From NCBI GenBank assembly GCA_018700215.1, contig JABIST010000412.1:1-24621 (forward strand): 24,621 bases of DNA. Direction: 5' to 3'. The notes under the pieces are model-generated. The model saw only the letters and a program-made list of their open reading frames with translations, had not been told where the DNA came from and searched no databases. The number at the start of each line of letters is the position of its first letter. Within the stretch, counting starts at the first letter, position 1. The stretch comes from Dehalococcoidia bacterium (GTDB lineage Bacteria; Chloroflexota; Dehalococcoidia; UBA2979). The position numbers were made by a program, and so were the translations under genes. Below, piece after piece: positions 7,786 to 14,529 of this stretch.

Positions 7786-8334
7786 ATGAAGCCACTGCGC
7801 GCAATTCTGTTCGGGAATTCCGGATCGGGTAAGAGCAGCCTCGCTCGGCAGCTTGTCGCGGGACGCGCTGTGCCGATCCTGTCGCTGGACGATATTGCGT
7901 GGAACCCGGGGCCGGAGCGGAAGCCGCTGGCGGAGAGCGTGGCCGCGTTGGAGGAGTTCGTGCGGATGCACGACGAGTGGGTGATTGAGGGTTGCTATGC
8001 CGACCTGGTTGAGGCGGCCCTGCCGTTTGGTAGCGAGCTGCGGTTTCTGAACCCGGGTATCGAAGTCTGCGTCGCCCACTGTCAGAGTCGCCCCTGGGAG
8101 CCGGACAAGTATGCGACGCCCGAGGCTCAGCAGGCGATGTTCGACCCGCTAATCGAGTGGGTGCGCGGGTATGAGGTGCGCGACGACGAGTGCAGCTTCG
8201 GGCGACATCGGGCGGTGTTCGATTCCCATGGGGGTGCGAAGCGCGAGTACCGGCTCGTGGGGGAGTACCTCGAGTCGGTCGCTGGTGCGCCGGGCAGTGA
8301 CTCGGCAGGCACCGGCAAGGAGCTCGTTGATTAG
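7786..8334 (+). CDS. P-loop kinase-like protein (adenylate/shikimate kinase-related)
   Basis: 182 residues beginning with a Walker A loop at the N-terminus: LFGNSGSGKSSLA (res. 8-20). This is followed by ILSLDDIAWNPG and WVIEGCYADL (about 65-74). That arrangement matches the family of small P-loop proteins related to DNA topology modulation protein FlaR and adenylate kinases, where the SLDD and IEGCY segments hold substrate and Mg2+. Substrate unknown. The C-terminal third is charged and not recognised. No good ribosome site precedes ATG 7786, which lies 26 nt after the TlpA stop; translation may depend on readthrough from that gene. The product is probably cytoplasmic. Confidence 0.75.
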   Translation: MKPLRAILFGNSGSGKSSLARQLVAGRAVPILSLDDIAWNPGPERKPLAESVAALEEFVRMHDEWVIEGCYADLVEAALPFGSELRFLNPGIEVCVAHCQSRPWEPDKYATPEAQQAMFDPLIEWVRGYEVRDDECSFGRHRAVFDSHGGAKREYRLVGEYLESVAGAPGSDSAGTGKELVD

Positions 8335-8368
8335 ACTCGCTGGTGCGCGGAACTGAATGGAGCGACGG

Positions 8369-8770
8369 ATGCAGGTTGATTTTGCGTTTCTGTGCGACGC
8401 GGCGACCGAGTCGGCTGGGAAGCTGAACGCGCTGGGGATCGGGATCGATCGGCTGATCGTGCGGGAGCTGCCGCAGGCGCACCGGCGGCTGGTGGTGGTG
8501 ACTCGGGTGTCGTTCGAGCCGGAGGATGCTGGGGAGCAGCCGTTCGTGATCGAGCTGGTGGGCCCGGACGGGCGCGAGGTGGCGCCGATGGTGCAGGGCC
8601 AGTTGAACGTGCAGCTGGGCGAGGGCGCGGGCGGTGCGCGGGCGAACATCATCATTGAGATTGCGAACGCGACGTTTACCACGATGGGGCCGCACGAGGC
8701 GAAGCTGAGCATTGGCGGGGATGAGGTGACGGTGCTGCCGCTGGAGGTGATGCTGCAGTCGGCGGTCTGA
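8369..8770 (+). CDS. DUF6941-like conserved hypothetical protein
   Basis: 133 residues, beta-rich, no signal peptide. The opening pattern (FAFLCDAATESAGKLNALGIGIDRL) resembles proteins annotated as DUF6941, whose members share a 'cDaa...gKl..lG.g.d.i' start. This is from memory and not verified. The rest alternates short beta strands with an FEPED/ELVGPDGREV turn. Function unknown; no catalytic motif is visible. ATG 8369 is preferred over ATG 8357 because a GGAG at 8359-8362 is correctly spaced for it. It lies 34 nt after the kinase-like gene and may share its transcript. The downstream 146 bp hold several hairpins. Confidence 0.7.
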   Translation: MQVDFAFLCDAATESAGKLNALGIGIDRLIVRELPQAHRRLVVVTRVSFEPEDAGEQPFVIELVGPDGREVAPMVQGQLNVQLGEGAGGARANIIIEIANATFTTMGPHEAKLSIGGDEVTVLPLEVMLQSAV

Positions 8771-8801
8771 CGTTTGTCTTCGGTTTGGCGGAGATGCGGG
8801 G

Positions 8802-8899
8802 AAACCCTGTGCGCAATGAAGTTCGCAATCAGGGTTTACTAGGTGGACCGACCCGGGTGCCCCTCACCCGGACGCGTTACTCCGGGGCAGGTATCCGGA
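8802..8899 (+). promoter_or_regulatory. Hairpin-rich intergenic leader (possible structured RNA)
   Basis: Three inverted repeats follow each other. AAACCCTG (8802-8809) pairs with CAGGGTTT (8830-8837), with GCG/CGC inside. CCGGGTG (8853-8859) pairs with CACCCGG (8865-8871) around a 5-nt loop. TCCGG (8881-8885) pairs with CCGGA (8895-8899). None is followed by a T run, so they are not typical terminators. They sit directly before the small gene at 8917. I do not recognise a known riboswitch. Confidence 0.4.
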
Positions 8900-8916
8900 A
8901 GGGCAGGCGGGGCGTG

Positions 8917-9096
8917 GTGAAACTGACTTCCGACGATCTTCTTGATCTGGGGCGCTGGCATTTCATTCAGTTCCGCGACTCTGACACGGCGTCTGCCGCG
9001 ATGGAGCGATACCGCCGCTACCTGGAACGCCGCCGCGACGTGGAGTTGTCCGAGCTGGAAGACGACAGCTCGCAGCGCGACGATCTGGCCGCTTAG
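8917..9096 (+). CDS. Small charged hypothetical protein (59 aa)
   Basis: A 59-residue protein from GTG 8917 (GTG 8914 is equally possible), predicted mostly helical: a segment LTSDDLLDLGRWHFIQFRDS, then a strongly charged Arg/Glu helix (AAMERYRRYLERRRDVE) and an acidic tail. No family recognised. The frame is open back to 8785, but that part overlaps the hairpins and lacks a ribosome site. Codon choice in the last 59 codons (GC-rich third positions) looks coding. It might be a small regulator or structural protein; nothing in the neighbourhood fixes a role. Confidence 0.5.
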   Translation: MKLTSDDLLDLGRWHFIQFRDSDTASAAMERYRRYLERRRDVELSELEDDSSQRDDLAA

Positions 9097-9125
9097 CTCC
9101 GATTCGATCGATCCTTGCCGAACGC

Positions 9126-9144
9126 GGTGACCGGCTGTGTCACC
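9126..9144 (+). other. Hairpin between the small gene and the biotin-carrier gene
   Basis: GGTGAC (9126-9131) pairs with GTCACC (9139-9144) around a 7-nt loop; the 7-mer ACCGGCT occurs twice in and after it. A TTGACG at 9152-9157 resembles a -35 box but has no clear -10 partner. The rest of 9097-9223 shows nothing else. Confidence 0.3.
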
Positions 9145-9223
9145 TACCGGCTTGACGCTCTTTGTTCATCGCTGACAGAGTGCCGCTGGGTTGCGGGAAT
9201 TTCCGCGCGCAGGTGGAGGCAGC

Positions 9224-9445
9224 ATGGCGACGAGCGACGTAACGGCTGAGTGGCCCGGGCGAGTGGCGGAGATCCACGTTGCCGTAGGCGATAGCGTTGA
9301 GGCCGAGCAGGAGATGATCACGCTCGAGTCGATGAAGATGCTGACGCCGATTGTGGCGCCATCGGCGGGCACGGTCGCGGAGATTGTGGTGGCGGTCGAC
9401 GATTTCGTCGACGAGGGCGGGCTGCTGATGCGACTGGACGTGTAG
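9224..9445 (+). CDS. Mini biotin/lipoyl carrier protein (BCCP-like)
   Basis: 73-residue single-domain biotinyl carrier. The ESMKML motif (about res. 42-47) contains the lysine that biotin ligase modifies, and the flanking GDSVEAEQEM and PIVAPSAGTV beta-hammerhead strands fit the fold. Such mini-carriers serve acyl-CoA carboxylases or decarboxylases, or act as carriers for separate carboxyltransferases. No carboxylase subunit lies next to it, so its partner must be elsewhere. ATG 9224 is preceded by GGAGG at 9215-9219, although the spacing is short (4 nt). It is convergent with the toxin gene that ends at 9474. Confidence 0.88.
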   Translation: MATSDVTAEWPGRVAEIHVAVGDSVEAEQEMITLESMKMLTPIVAPSAGTVAEIVVAVDDFVDEGGLLMRLDV

Positions 9446-9473
9446 CGGATCTTGATTGCGCGGCTCCGGGAGA

Positions 9474-9830
9474 TTAACCGAGCCAGCGTTCCCAGGAGTC
9501 GCCCTCGGGAGGTGTTTCGAGCAGGCGCTCGAGGGCCGTGACGAGGCGTCCGATGGTGCGGGGGTTGCCTCGGGGGAAAGCGCGACTGCTGGTCAACACG
9601 AGTCCGGTATGGTGCGCGCCGGACGTGATCATCGCCCCTGCGAGTGTTCGGAAATCGTCGATGTTCTCGGTTACGACTGCGCGACTCTCGAGCTGAGCGG
9701 TGTTGAGGAGCGTCGAGTCCGACCGGCCCCGAAGATCGGTACGTTCAGTGACTGCTATGACATCGTATCCGCGGGCGCGCAGCTGTTCTGCGACAGCGTC
9801 TGGCAGCATCTCATCGAGTAAGAGCTTCAC
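9474..9830 (-). CDS. DUF5615 PIN-like toxin
   Basis: 118 residues from GTG 9830. The start KLLLDEMLPDAVAEQLRARGYDV matches the DUF5615 family, PIN-like nucleases with an early acidic residue (LLDE). A second acidic stretch (VVTENIDDF) lies mid-protein, as in PIN metal sites. PIN-type toxins are usually RNases. The GTG overlaps the antitoxin TGA (GTGA), so translation is coupled. The frame is open further upstream to 9905, but that lies inside the antitoxin gene and lacks family similarity. Partner pairing with a DUF433-type antitoxin is the common arrangement for this family. Confidence 0.82.
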   Translation of the reverse strand: MKLLLDEMLPDAVAEQLRARGYDVIAVTERTDLRGRSDSTLLNTAQLESRAVVTENIDDFRTLAGAMITSGAHHTGLVLTSSRAFPRGNPRTIGRLVTALERLLETPPEGDSWERWLG

Positions 9831-10252
9831 CGTTTCAGGAGTTCTTGCTCTCGGTGCCAGGCCTCCTCGGCGAGTCTCGATTTCTCGTTGGCACGTTCGA
9901 TCCATGCATCGATTTCATCCTGGTAGTCAGCGTAGTAATGGACGGCGACCATCACCTGTGCGGTGGCGAGGCTGGTCAGTTTCGCGACTTGTGCGACGGC
10001 TTTGTCGCCGCTTGCCGGGACTTCCTGCAGCGCCCGAATCAGCTCCCAAACATCAGGGCCGGCTACGAGGCCGGGACGGCGGCCGGTAGGGCCGGGACGG
10101 AAGACGATGCCGGGGTGCTGCTCCATGCGGAGGCCTTCCTCGATGAAGGTCTTGGCGAGTTCGGAGCGAGAGCGGCCGCTGGCTTCGCTCTGGGCGTCCA
10201 AGCGCTTGAGTACATCATCGCCGATACGGATCGAGAGGTGGCGACTGGCCAT
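9827..10252 (-). CDS. Antitoxin with N-terminal ribbon-helix-helix and DUF433-like C-terminal part
   Basis: 141 residues. Residues 1-45 form a ribbon-helix-helix DNA-binding domain (RHLSIRIGDDVLKRLDAQSE, GRSRSELAKTFIEEGL). The remainder, from HPGIVFRPGPTGRRPGLVAGPDVWEL to VAVHYYADYQDEID, resembles DUF433 antitoxins paired with DUF5615 toxins. DUF433 proteins often carry a different DNA-binding part, so the RHH fusion is a useful detail. It overlaps the toxin by 4 bases. Its upstream region holds a 17-bp inverted repeat (10273-10289), the expected kind of target for autorepression by an RHH dimer. Confidence 0.82.
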   Translation of the reverse strand: MASRHLSIRIGDDVLKRLDAQSEASGRSRSELAKTFIEEGLRMEQHPGIVFRPGPTGRRPGLVAGPDVWELIRALQEVPASGDKAVAQVAKLTSLATAQVMVAVHYYADYQDEIDAWIERANEKSRLAEEAWHREQELLKR

Positions 10253-10272
10253 TGTGTGCCTTCGTATGCTGC

Positions 10273-10289
10273 TGTCACACAGTGTAACA
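10273..10289. promoter_or_regulatory. Palindromic operator of the toxin-antitoxin operon
   Basis: TGTCACAC-A-GTGTAACA is a 17-bp inverted repeat with one mismatch per 8-bp arm. It lies 21 bp upstream of the antitoxin start, right behind a minus-strand TTGACG (10290-10295) that could be the -35 box. An inner perfect repeat GTGT-A-ACAC overlaps its right arm (10282-10290). Position and symmetry fit autorepression by the RHH antitoxin. Confidence 0.55.
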
Positions 10290-10328
10290 CGTCAACGAGA
10301 TGACACGGCATTCGCCGTGGACAGGGTG

Positions 10329-10988
10329 CTACTCGATGATGCGGTGGTGGCGGAGGGTGGCCATCATCTGGGCGGGTGGGTCATTGGCGTAGTCGATGTG
10401 GCGGGCGGCCCAGCCGTAGCGGCGGGCGGCTTCGATGTTGGTTTTCATATCGTCGAAGAAGAGGACGCGGGAGCCGTTGAGGTCCGCGGCTTCCGAGAAG
10501 GCTTCGTAGATTTCGATGTCTGGCTTGATTTCGCCGAGGATGTGGCTGGCGTGGAGCTGGCCGAGGCGTTCGAGGTTCGGGTAGTTGGTGAAGTCGCCGG
10601 TGGCGGGACCGAGCAATTCCCAGTGGCGCTCATTGGTGTTGGAGAGGGCGGCGGTGGCGAGGCCGGCGTCGTGGATGGCGTCGATCACCTCGGCAATCCC
10701 GGGGTATTCCTCGATGGTCCAGGCATCGAGGATGGCTGTGGCGTCTTTGGGGGAGTAGGCGCCTTCCGAGGCTTCGGCGACGCCAGTGGCCCACTCATTG
10801 GGGGTGATTTCGCCGCGCTGGTGAGCGTTGGCGAGGTGGCTGCTGTGCTCGAGGAGGCGTTCCGAGCGGAGGCCGGGGTGGTCTTCATCGAAGCCGGCGA
10901 GGCGGTGGGCATCGTTCCAGCCTCGGGCGATCTGGACGAGGACGCCGCCGAGGTCGAAGACGACGGTGTCGATACGAGTTTTGGCCAA
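10329..10988 (-). CDS. HAD-superfamily hydrolase (HAD-IA, YihX-like phosphatase)
   Basis: 219 residues. HAD motifs: motif I VVFDLGGVLV (nucleophile Asp with the Gly-Gly variant typical of YihX-like/HAD-IA members), motif II ALSNTNERHW, motif III Lys in GEIKPDIEIYEAF, and motif IV FFDDMKTNIEAA. A helical cap lies between motifs I and II. The variant DxGGV sequence resembles the glucose-1-phosphate phosphatase and epoxide-hydrolase-N-domain group. Note that DLGG lacks the second Asp of the usual DxD, as is common in this subgroup. The TTG start at 10988 is supported by GGGAG 8 nt upstream. It follows the CoA-transferase gene by 44 nt on the same strand. Substrate unknown. Confidence 0.87.
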   Translation of the reverse strand: MAKTRIDTVVFDLGGVLVQIARGWNDAHRLAGFDEDHPGLRSERLLEHSSHLANAHQRGEITPNEWATGVAEASEGAYSPKDATAILDAWTIEEYPGIAEVIDAIHDAGLATAALSNTNERHWELLGPATGDFTNYPNLERLGQLHASHILGEIKPDIEIYEAFSEAADLNGSRVLFFDDMKTNIEAARRYGWAARHIDYANDPPAQMMATLRHHRIIE

Positions 10989-11032
10989 CTTCTCAACTCC
11001 CTGCAGTCGCGAATGCTCTCTACGGTCGCGGG

Positions 11033-12238
11033 CTAAATCGCTCCCACTTCACGCAGTTTGGTGATCTCGTCCCAATCGTAGCCTGCGGCGAGCAGGACTT
11101 CCTCTGTGTGCATGCCGAGTTCGGGGCCGCCGCCGGTGATCCTCGGCGGGGTGGTGCTCATGTGGACAGGTGGGCCGGGGACGCGCATGGGGCCGAGCTG
11201 GGCGTGCTCGATCTGCTGGAAGTAGTCGTTGGCCCAGAACTGGGGGTGTTCGACGACGCCGGCGTAATCGAGCACCGGGGCGTTGGGGACATCGGCGTCG
11301 GTAAGCGGGGCGAGCCACGCGGACATGGGGCGTTCTTTGAAGATCGCGGCGAGCACCTCGACCAGTTCGTCTTTGTTGTCGGCGCGGCCGAAGGGTTCGG
11401 CGAAGCGGGGGTCGGTCTTGAGTTCGGGGTGTTCGAGGGCGTCGCACATGCGGTCCCAGAAGCGCTGGGTGTTGGCGGCGATGGCGATGTGTCGCCCGTC
11501 CGCGCACTCGTAGTTGGTGTAGGTGGCGGCGCGGCGGCGCTGGAAGCCGCTCTGGAACTCGGTGCGGAGGAAGCGGGTGAACTGCATCGACTGGAGTGCG
11601 GTCATGCCGCCGATCAGTGAGACATCGACGTGCTGGCCGACCTTGAAGCGCTCGCGGGCGACGAGGGCGGAGCTGACGCCGAAGGCGAGCAGCATGGCAC
11701 CGATCTGGTCGGCGAAGCCGCCGATGAGGGCGTGCGGTTCACCGCCGGGGCCCTCGCCCTGCTCGTACATGATGCCGCTGAGCGCCTGACCGACGTGGTC
11801 GAAGCCGGGGCTGTTCGCGAGGGGGCCCTCGCGACCCCAGGAAGAGCCGGAGGCGACGATGATGCCCTCGTTGATCTGCTTGAGGTGCTGGTAGCCGAGC
11901 CCCCATTTTTCCATGATTCCGGGACGGAAATTCTCGACGACGACATCGAAGTGGGGGACGAGGCGGCGGACGACATCGCGGGCCTCTTCGGTGCGGAGGT
12001 CGAGTGTCATGGACTTCTTCGAGCGGTTGTAGCCCTCGAAGTAGGCGGAGAAGCCGGTGTCGTCGCGGCCGTTGGCGCGGCCGGGCTCGCCGCCGGGTTC
12101 CTCGACCTTGACGACCTCGGCGCCCATTTCGGCGAGGAGCATGGTGGCGAAGGGGCCCTGCTGATAGCGGGTGAAATCGAGGATGCGGATGCCGGTGAGG
12201 GCGGAGCGTTCGTCGATGGGTGGGTCGTCAGTCGCCAT
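11033..12238 (-). CDS. Class III CoA-transferase (CaiB/BaiF family)
   Basis: Moves CoA between carboxylic acids through an aspartyl-CoA intermediate; family members include formyl-CoA:oxalate, carnitine and alpha-methylacyl-CoA enzymes. 401 residues from ATG 12238. Conserved features: GIRILDFTRYQQGPFATMLL, AEMGAEVVKVEEPGGE, ENFRPGIMEKWGLGY and the FDHVGQALSGIM segment, in which the Asp is the likely nucleophile. ATG 12238 has GGGAG with 7-nt spacing and overlaps the histidine phosphatase gene by 11 nt; a longer frame to 12298 is not supported. The ThDP lyase/decarboxylase at 14530 could be a functional partner, since formyl-CoA or oxalyl-CoA couples both families, but the two are on opposite strands. 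Specificity cannot be read directly. Confidence 0.92.
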   Translation of the reverse strand: MATDDPPIDERSALTGIRILDFTRYQQGPFATMLLAEMGAEVVKVEEPGGEPGRANGRDDTGFSAYFEGYNRSKKSMTLDLRTEEARDVVRRLVPHFDVVVENFRPGIMEKWGLGYQHLKQINEGIIVASGSSWGREGPLANSPGFDHVGQALSGIMYEQGEGPGGEPHALIGGFADQIGAMLLAFGVSSALVARERFKVGQHVDVSLIGGMTALQSMQFTRFLRTEFQSGFQRRRAATYTNYECADGRHIAIAANTQRFWDRMCDALEHPELKTDPRFAEPFGRADNKDELVEVLAAIFKERPMSAWLAPLTDADVPNAPVLDYAGVVEHPQFWANDYFQQIEHAQLGPMRVPGPPVHMSTTPPRITGGGPELGMHTEEVLLAAGYDWDEITKLREVGAI

Positions 12239-12770
12239 AGCGGTACTCCCACTCGGGTTGCCACCAGTCGCTTTCGATCGTCTGCGCGAGTGCCTCATCG
12301 AGCGGGACTCCGTCCGCGAGGTGAGGGAGGGCGACGCGCTGGGCGTGGTGGCCGATCAGCAGCACGGTGCCGCGAGGGTACTCGCGGGCGAGTTCATCGA
12401 GCATGGCGCGGGTGCGAGTGGCAACGTCCTCGTAGCTCTCGCCGCCGGGGTAGGGCTCGGTGACGCGGGTGGCGCGGATCGCGTCGACCTCGGATTTGGG
12501 TGCTGAGTTGAGGTCGCCGTAGTTGCACTCGCGGAGGCGCGAGTCGATGCGGATCGGGATGTCTCGGCCCTCGAAGGCCAGTTCGGCGGTGCGGCGGGAG
12601 CGGAGGAGATCTGAGGCGACGACGACGTCGAGGGTGCGGTCCGCCCAGAGGGCGGCGCGCTCGGCGCACTGCTCGATGCCGAGCGGGGCGAGGTCGGGGT
12701 CGGAGTGGCCGGAGGCGATGCTCGCGACGTTGTCGGTGGAGGTGGCGTGGGTGGCGTAGACGATGTTCAT
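12228..12770 (-). CDS. Histidine phosphatase-like protein with altered RHG motif
   Basis: 180 residues of the phosphoglycerate-mutase/histidine-phosphatase fold: substrate-type motifs VVVASDLLRSRRTAELAF, RLRECNYGDL, GGESYEDVATRTR, and the second-half LLIGHHAQRVAL containing the catalytic-pocket His. The N-terminal signature, usually RHG, reads THA (VYATHATSTDN, res. 4-14), so the phosphohistidine is kept but its flanking Arg is Thr. Activity may be reduced or altered. It is the first gene of a minus-strand unit with the CoA-transferase (11-nt overlap) and HAD hydrolase. Substrate unknown. ATG 12770 is the only reasonable start and has no strong ribosome site. Confidence 0.85.
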   Translation of the reverse strand: MNIVYATHATSTDNVASIASGHSDPDLAPLGIEQCAERAALWADRTLDVVVASDLLRSRRTAELAFEGRDIPIRIDSRLRECNYGDLNSAPKSEVDAIRATRVTEPYPGGESYEDVATRTRAMLDELAREYPRGTVLLIGHHAQRVALPHLADGVPLDEALAQTIESDWWQPEWEYRYGD

Positions 12771-12805
12771 CGGTGGCCTGACTCGCGAGCGGCGGGGTCA
12801 CAGTC

Positions 12806-12811
12806 TACGAT
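12806..12811 (+). promoter_or_regulatory. Putative -10 box for a leaderless thiolase-like transcript
   Basis: TACGAT ends 7 nt before ATG 12819, with no Shine-Dalgarno site between them. The 48-bp space also has to hold the promoter of the divergent histidine-phosphatase unit. Confidence 0.4.
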
Positions 12812-12818
12812 TCGCGGC

Positions 12819-13949
12819 ATGGCGAACACAGATCAGGTAGCGATTGTTGGGATCGGCGAGACGGACTACTCGCGCGATTCGGGGCGGAGCGAGCTGACGC
12901 TGGCGCTGCAGGCGATCACGACGGCGTTGGACGACGCGGGGATCGAGCCGCACGAGGTCGATGGGTTGATGCGCTGGGCGGTGGATACCTCACCTGAAGC
13001 GACGGTGGCGAGCAACCTGGGGGTGCGGGACCTCGCTTGGTTTGGGGACATCACGCAGGCGGGGAACGTGGGGGCGGCGCTGGTGGCGAGCGCGTCGGCT
13101 GCGATCAAGGCTGGGTTGGCCGAGGTGGTGGTGATTTATCGGGGGGTGAACGGGCGCTCGGGGCGTCGCTACGGAAGTGGTGCGGTGACCGGTCGACGAG
13201 GGCAGGGCTCGGCGGCATTCTCGGAGCCATTCGGGTTGCTGACGCCGCAGCATGGGCTGGCGATGATGGCGCAGCGTCGGATGCATGAGACAGGCGTGAC
13301 GAGCCGCCAGTTTGGGATGGTGGCGGTGACGGAGCGGGCGCACGCGAACCGCAATCCTCGGGCGACGTTCTTCGATCGGCCGCTGACGATTGAGGATCAC
13401 CAGGAATCGCGGCTGATCGTGGAGCCGTTTCGGCTGTACGACTGCTGTCTGGAGACGGATGGGGGCGGGGCGCTGGTGCTGACCTCGTTGGAGCGGGCGC
13501 GGAGCTTGAAGCAGCGACCGGCGGTGATCCGGGCGGCGGCACAGCATGGCTATGCGGCGGAGCGCGAGTACACGGACACGGCGGCGAAGTTCCTGGCACC
13601 TCGGTTGTGGGCGCAGGCGGGGATGGGGCCCGAGGAGATGGACGTGGCTCAGATCTACGACCACTTCGCGCCGTTCGTGGTGTTCGCCCTCGAGGACTAC
13701 GGGTTCATCGAGCGTGGCGAGGGCGGGCGGTTCGTCGAATCGGGTGGGATTTCGTGGGACGGGGGGGCGCTGCCGGTGAACACATCGGGCGGGCATCTGT
13801 CCGAGGCGTATATGCAGGGGATGAATCAGCTGCTCGAAGGGGTGCGGCAGGTGCGGGGGACATCGACCTCGCAGGTGGAGAACGTGGGGGCGTCGTTTGT
13901 GGATACGGGGATTGGGACGGGCGCGCTGATCCTGGGGCCGGACGCATGA
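12819..13949 (+). CDS. Thiolase-like (SCP-x/Ltp type) protein lacking the thiolase nucleophile cysteine
   Basis: 376 residues with the thiolase fold of the lipid-transfer-protein group: VAIVGIGETDYSR start, LGVRDLAWFGDITQAGNVGAALVASASAAI, HGLAMMAQRRMHETG, CLETDGGGALVLTS and NTSGGHLSEAYMQGM. Where thiolases have the nucleophilic Cys, this protein has an Ala/Val/Ser stretch. Such proteins act as retro-aldolases or of unknown chemistry, usually bound to a DUF35 partner. Conserved Tyr residues in QIYDHF and SEAYMQG are candidate catalytic groups, by analogy with Ltp2-type aldolases (inference). It overlaps the DUF35 gene by ATGA. The start at 12819 is chosen by family alignment and the -10 spacing. 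Confidence 0.9.
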   Translation: MANTDQVAIVGIGETDYSRDSGRSELTLALQAITTALDDAGIEPHEVDGLMRWAVDTSPEATVASNLGVRDLAWFGDITQAGNVGAALVASASAAIKAGLAEVVVIYRGVNGRSGRRYGSGAVTGRRGQGSAAFSEPFGLLTPQHGLAMMAQRRMHETGVTSRQFGMVAVTERAHANRNPRATFFDRPLTIEDHQESRLIVEPFRLYDCCLETDGGGALVLTSLERARSLKQRPAVIRAAAQHGYAAEREYTDTAAKFLAPRLWAQAGMGPEEMDVAQIYDHFAPFVVFALEDYGFIERGEGGRFVESGGISWDGGALPVNTSGGHLSEAYMQGMNQLLEGVRQVRGTSTSQVENVGASFVDTGIGTGALILGPDA

Positions 13950-14392
13950 CGAACGAGGGGACGCAGGCCTCGGGTGTGCCGGTGGGCGTCGGGGAGCTGT
14001 TGTTGCCGGTGCCGGAGCCGGACAGCCAGCCGTTCTGGGATGCGCTGCTGAGCGAGGAACTACGAATTCAGCGCTGCACGGCCTGCGGCGAGTTGCGGCA
14101 CCCACCGCAGCCGATGTGTCCTCGGTGCAACGACTTCGAGCACGAGTGGGCGCTGATGAGCGGTCGAGGGAGCGTGTTCAGCTACGTGGTGAGTCACCAG
14201 GCGGTGCACCCATCGCTGCGCGAGCGGACGCCGTTTGTGACGGTGCTGGTGGAGCTGGACGAGGGCCCTCGGCTGGTGAGCAACCTGGTGGACGTGCCGC
14301 CGGACGAGGTTGAGATCGGAATGGCGGTGGAGGTGGTGTTCCACCGGGTGGACGCGGAAATCGTGTTGCCGCTGTTTCGTCGCGTGGGGTAA
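13946..14392 (+). CDS. Zinc-ribbon OB-fold protein (DUF35), partner of the thiolase-like protein
   Basis: 148 residues. The N-terminal helix (PDSQPFWDALLSEELRIQ) is followed by a zinc ribbon with CTAC (44-47) and CPRC (58-61), then an OB-fold domain (RGSVFSYVVSHQAVHPS ... VSNLVDVPPDEVEIG). This is the standard architecture of DUF35 proteins that form complexes with Ltp-type thiolase-like aldolases. The start overlaps the upstream stop (ATGA), so equimolar coupled synthesis is likely. It probably positions the acyl-CoA substrate and stabilises the thiolase-fold subunit. Confidence 0.93.
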   Translation: MTNEGTQASGVPVGVGELLLPVPEPDSQPFWDALLSEELRIQRCTACGELRHPPQPMCPRCNDFEHEWALMSGRGSVFSYVVSHQAVHPSLRERTPFVTVLVELDEGPRLVSNLVDVPPDEVEIGMAVEVVFHRVDAEIVLPLFRRVG

Positions 14393-14529
14393 CTCGGAAG
14401 TCAGTGGCGCAGAGTCCGGTCGGGGGCCGCGCGCAGGCGTAGAGGCGTGTACTATCACGGTCGCGTGGCTCGTACCGGTACCGGTGCGGCTACCTAGACG
14501 AGACCGTAGGCAACATAAAGGGGGTCCCC
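14393..14529 (+). promoter_or_regulatory. Upstream region of the 2-hydroxyacyl-CoA lyase-like gene
   Basis: Contains TACTAT (14450-14455), a possible -10 box, and the tandem palindrome ACCGGTACCGGT (14474-14485), a possible operator. A G5 ribosome site (14520-14524) is followed at once by TCCCC before the GTG. No -35 is convincing. Confidence 0.35.

Noticed and set aside
8821..8830. GTTCGCAATC resembling a tRNA T-loop
   Set aside because: The flanking bases do not form a 5-bp T stem and no acceptor stem or anticodon arm fits. No tRNA was found in the window.
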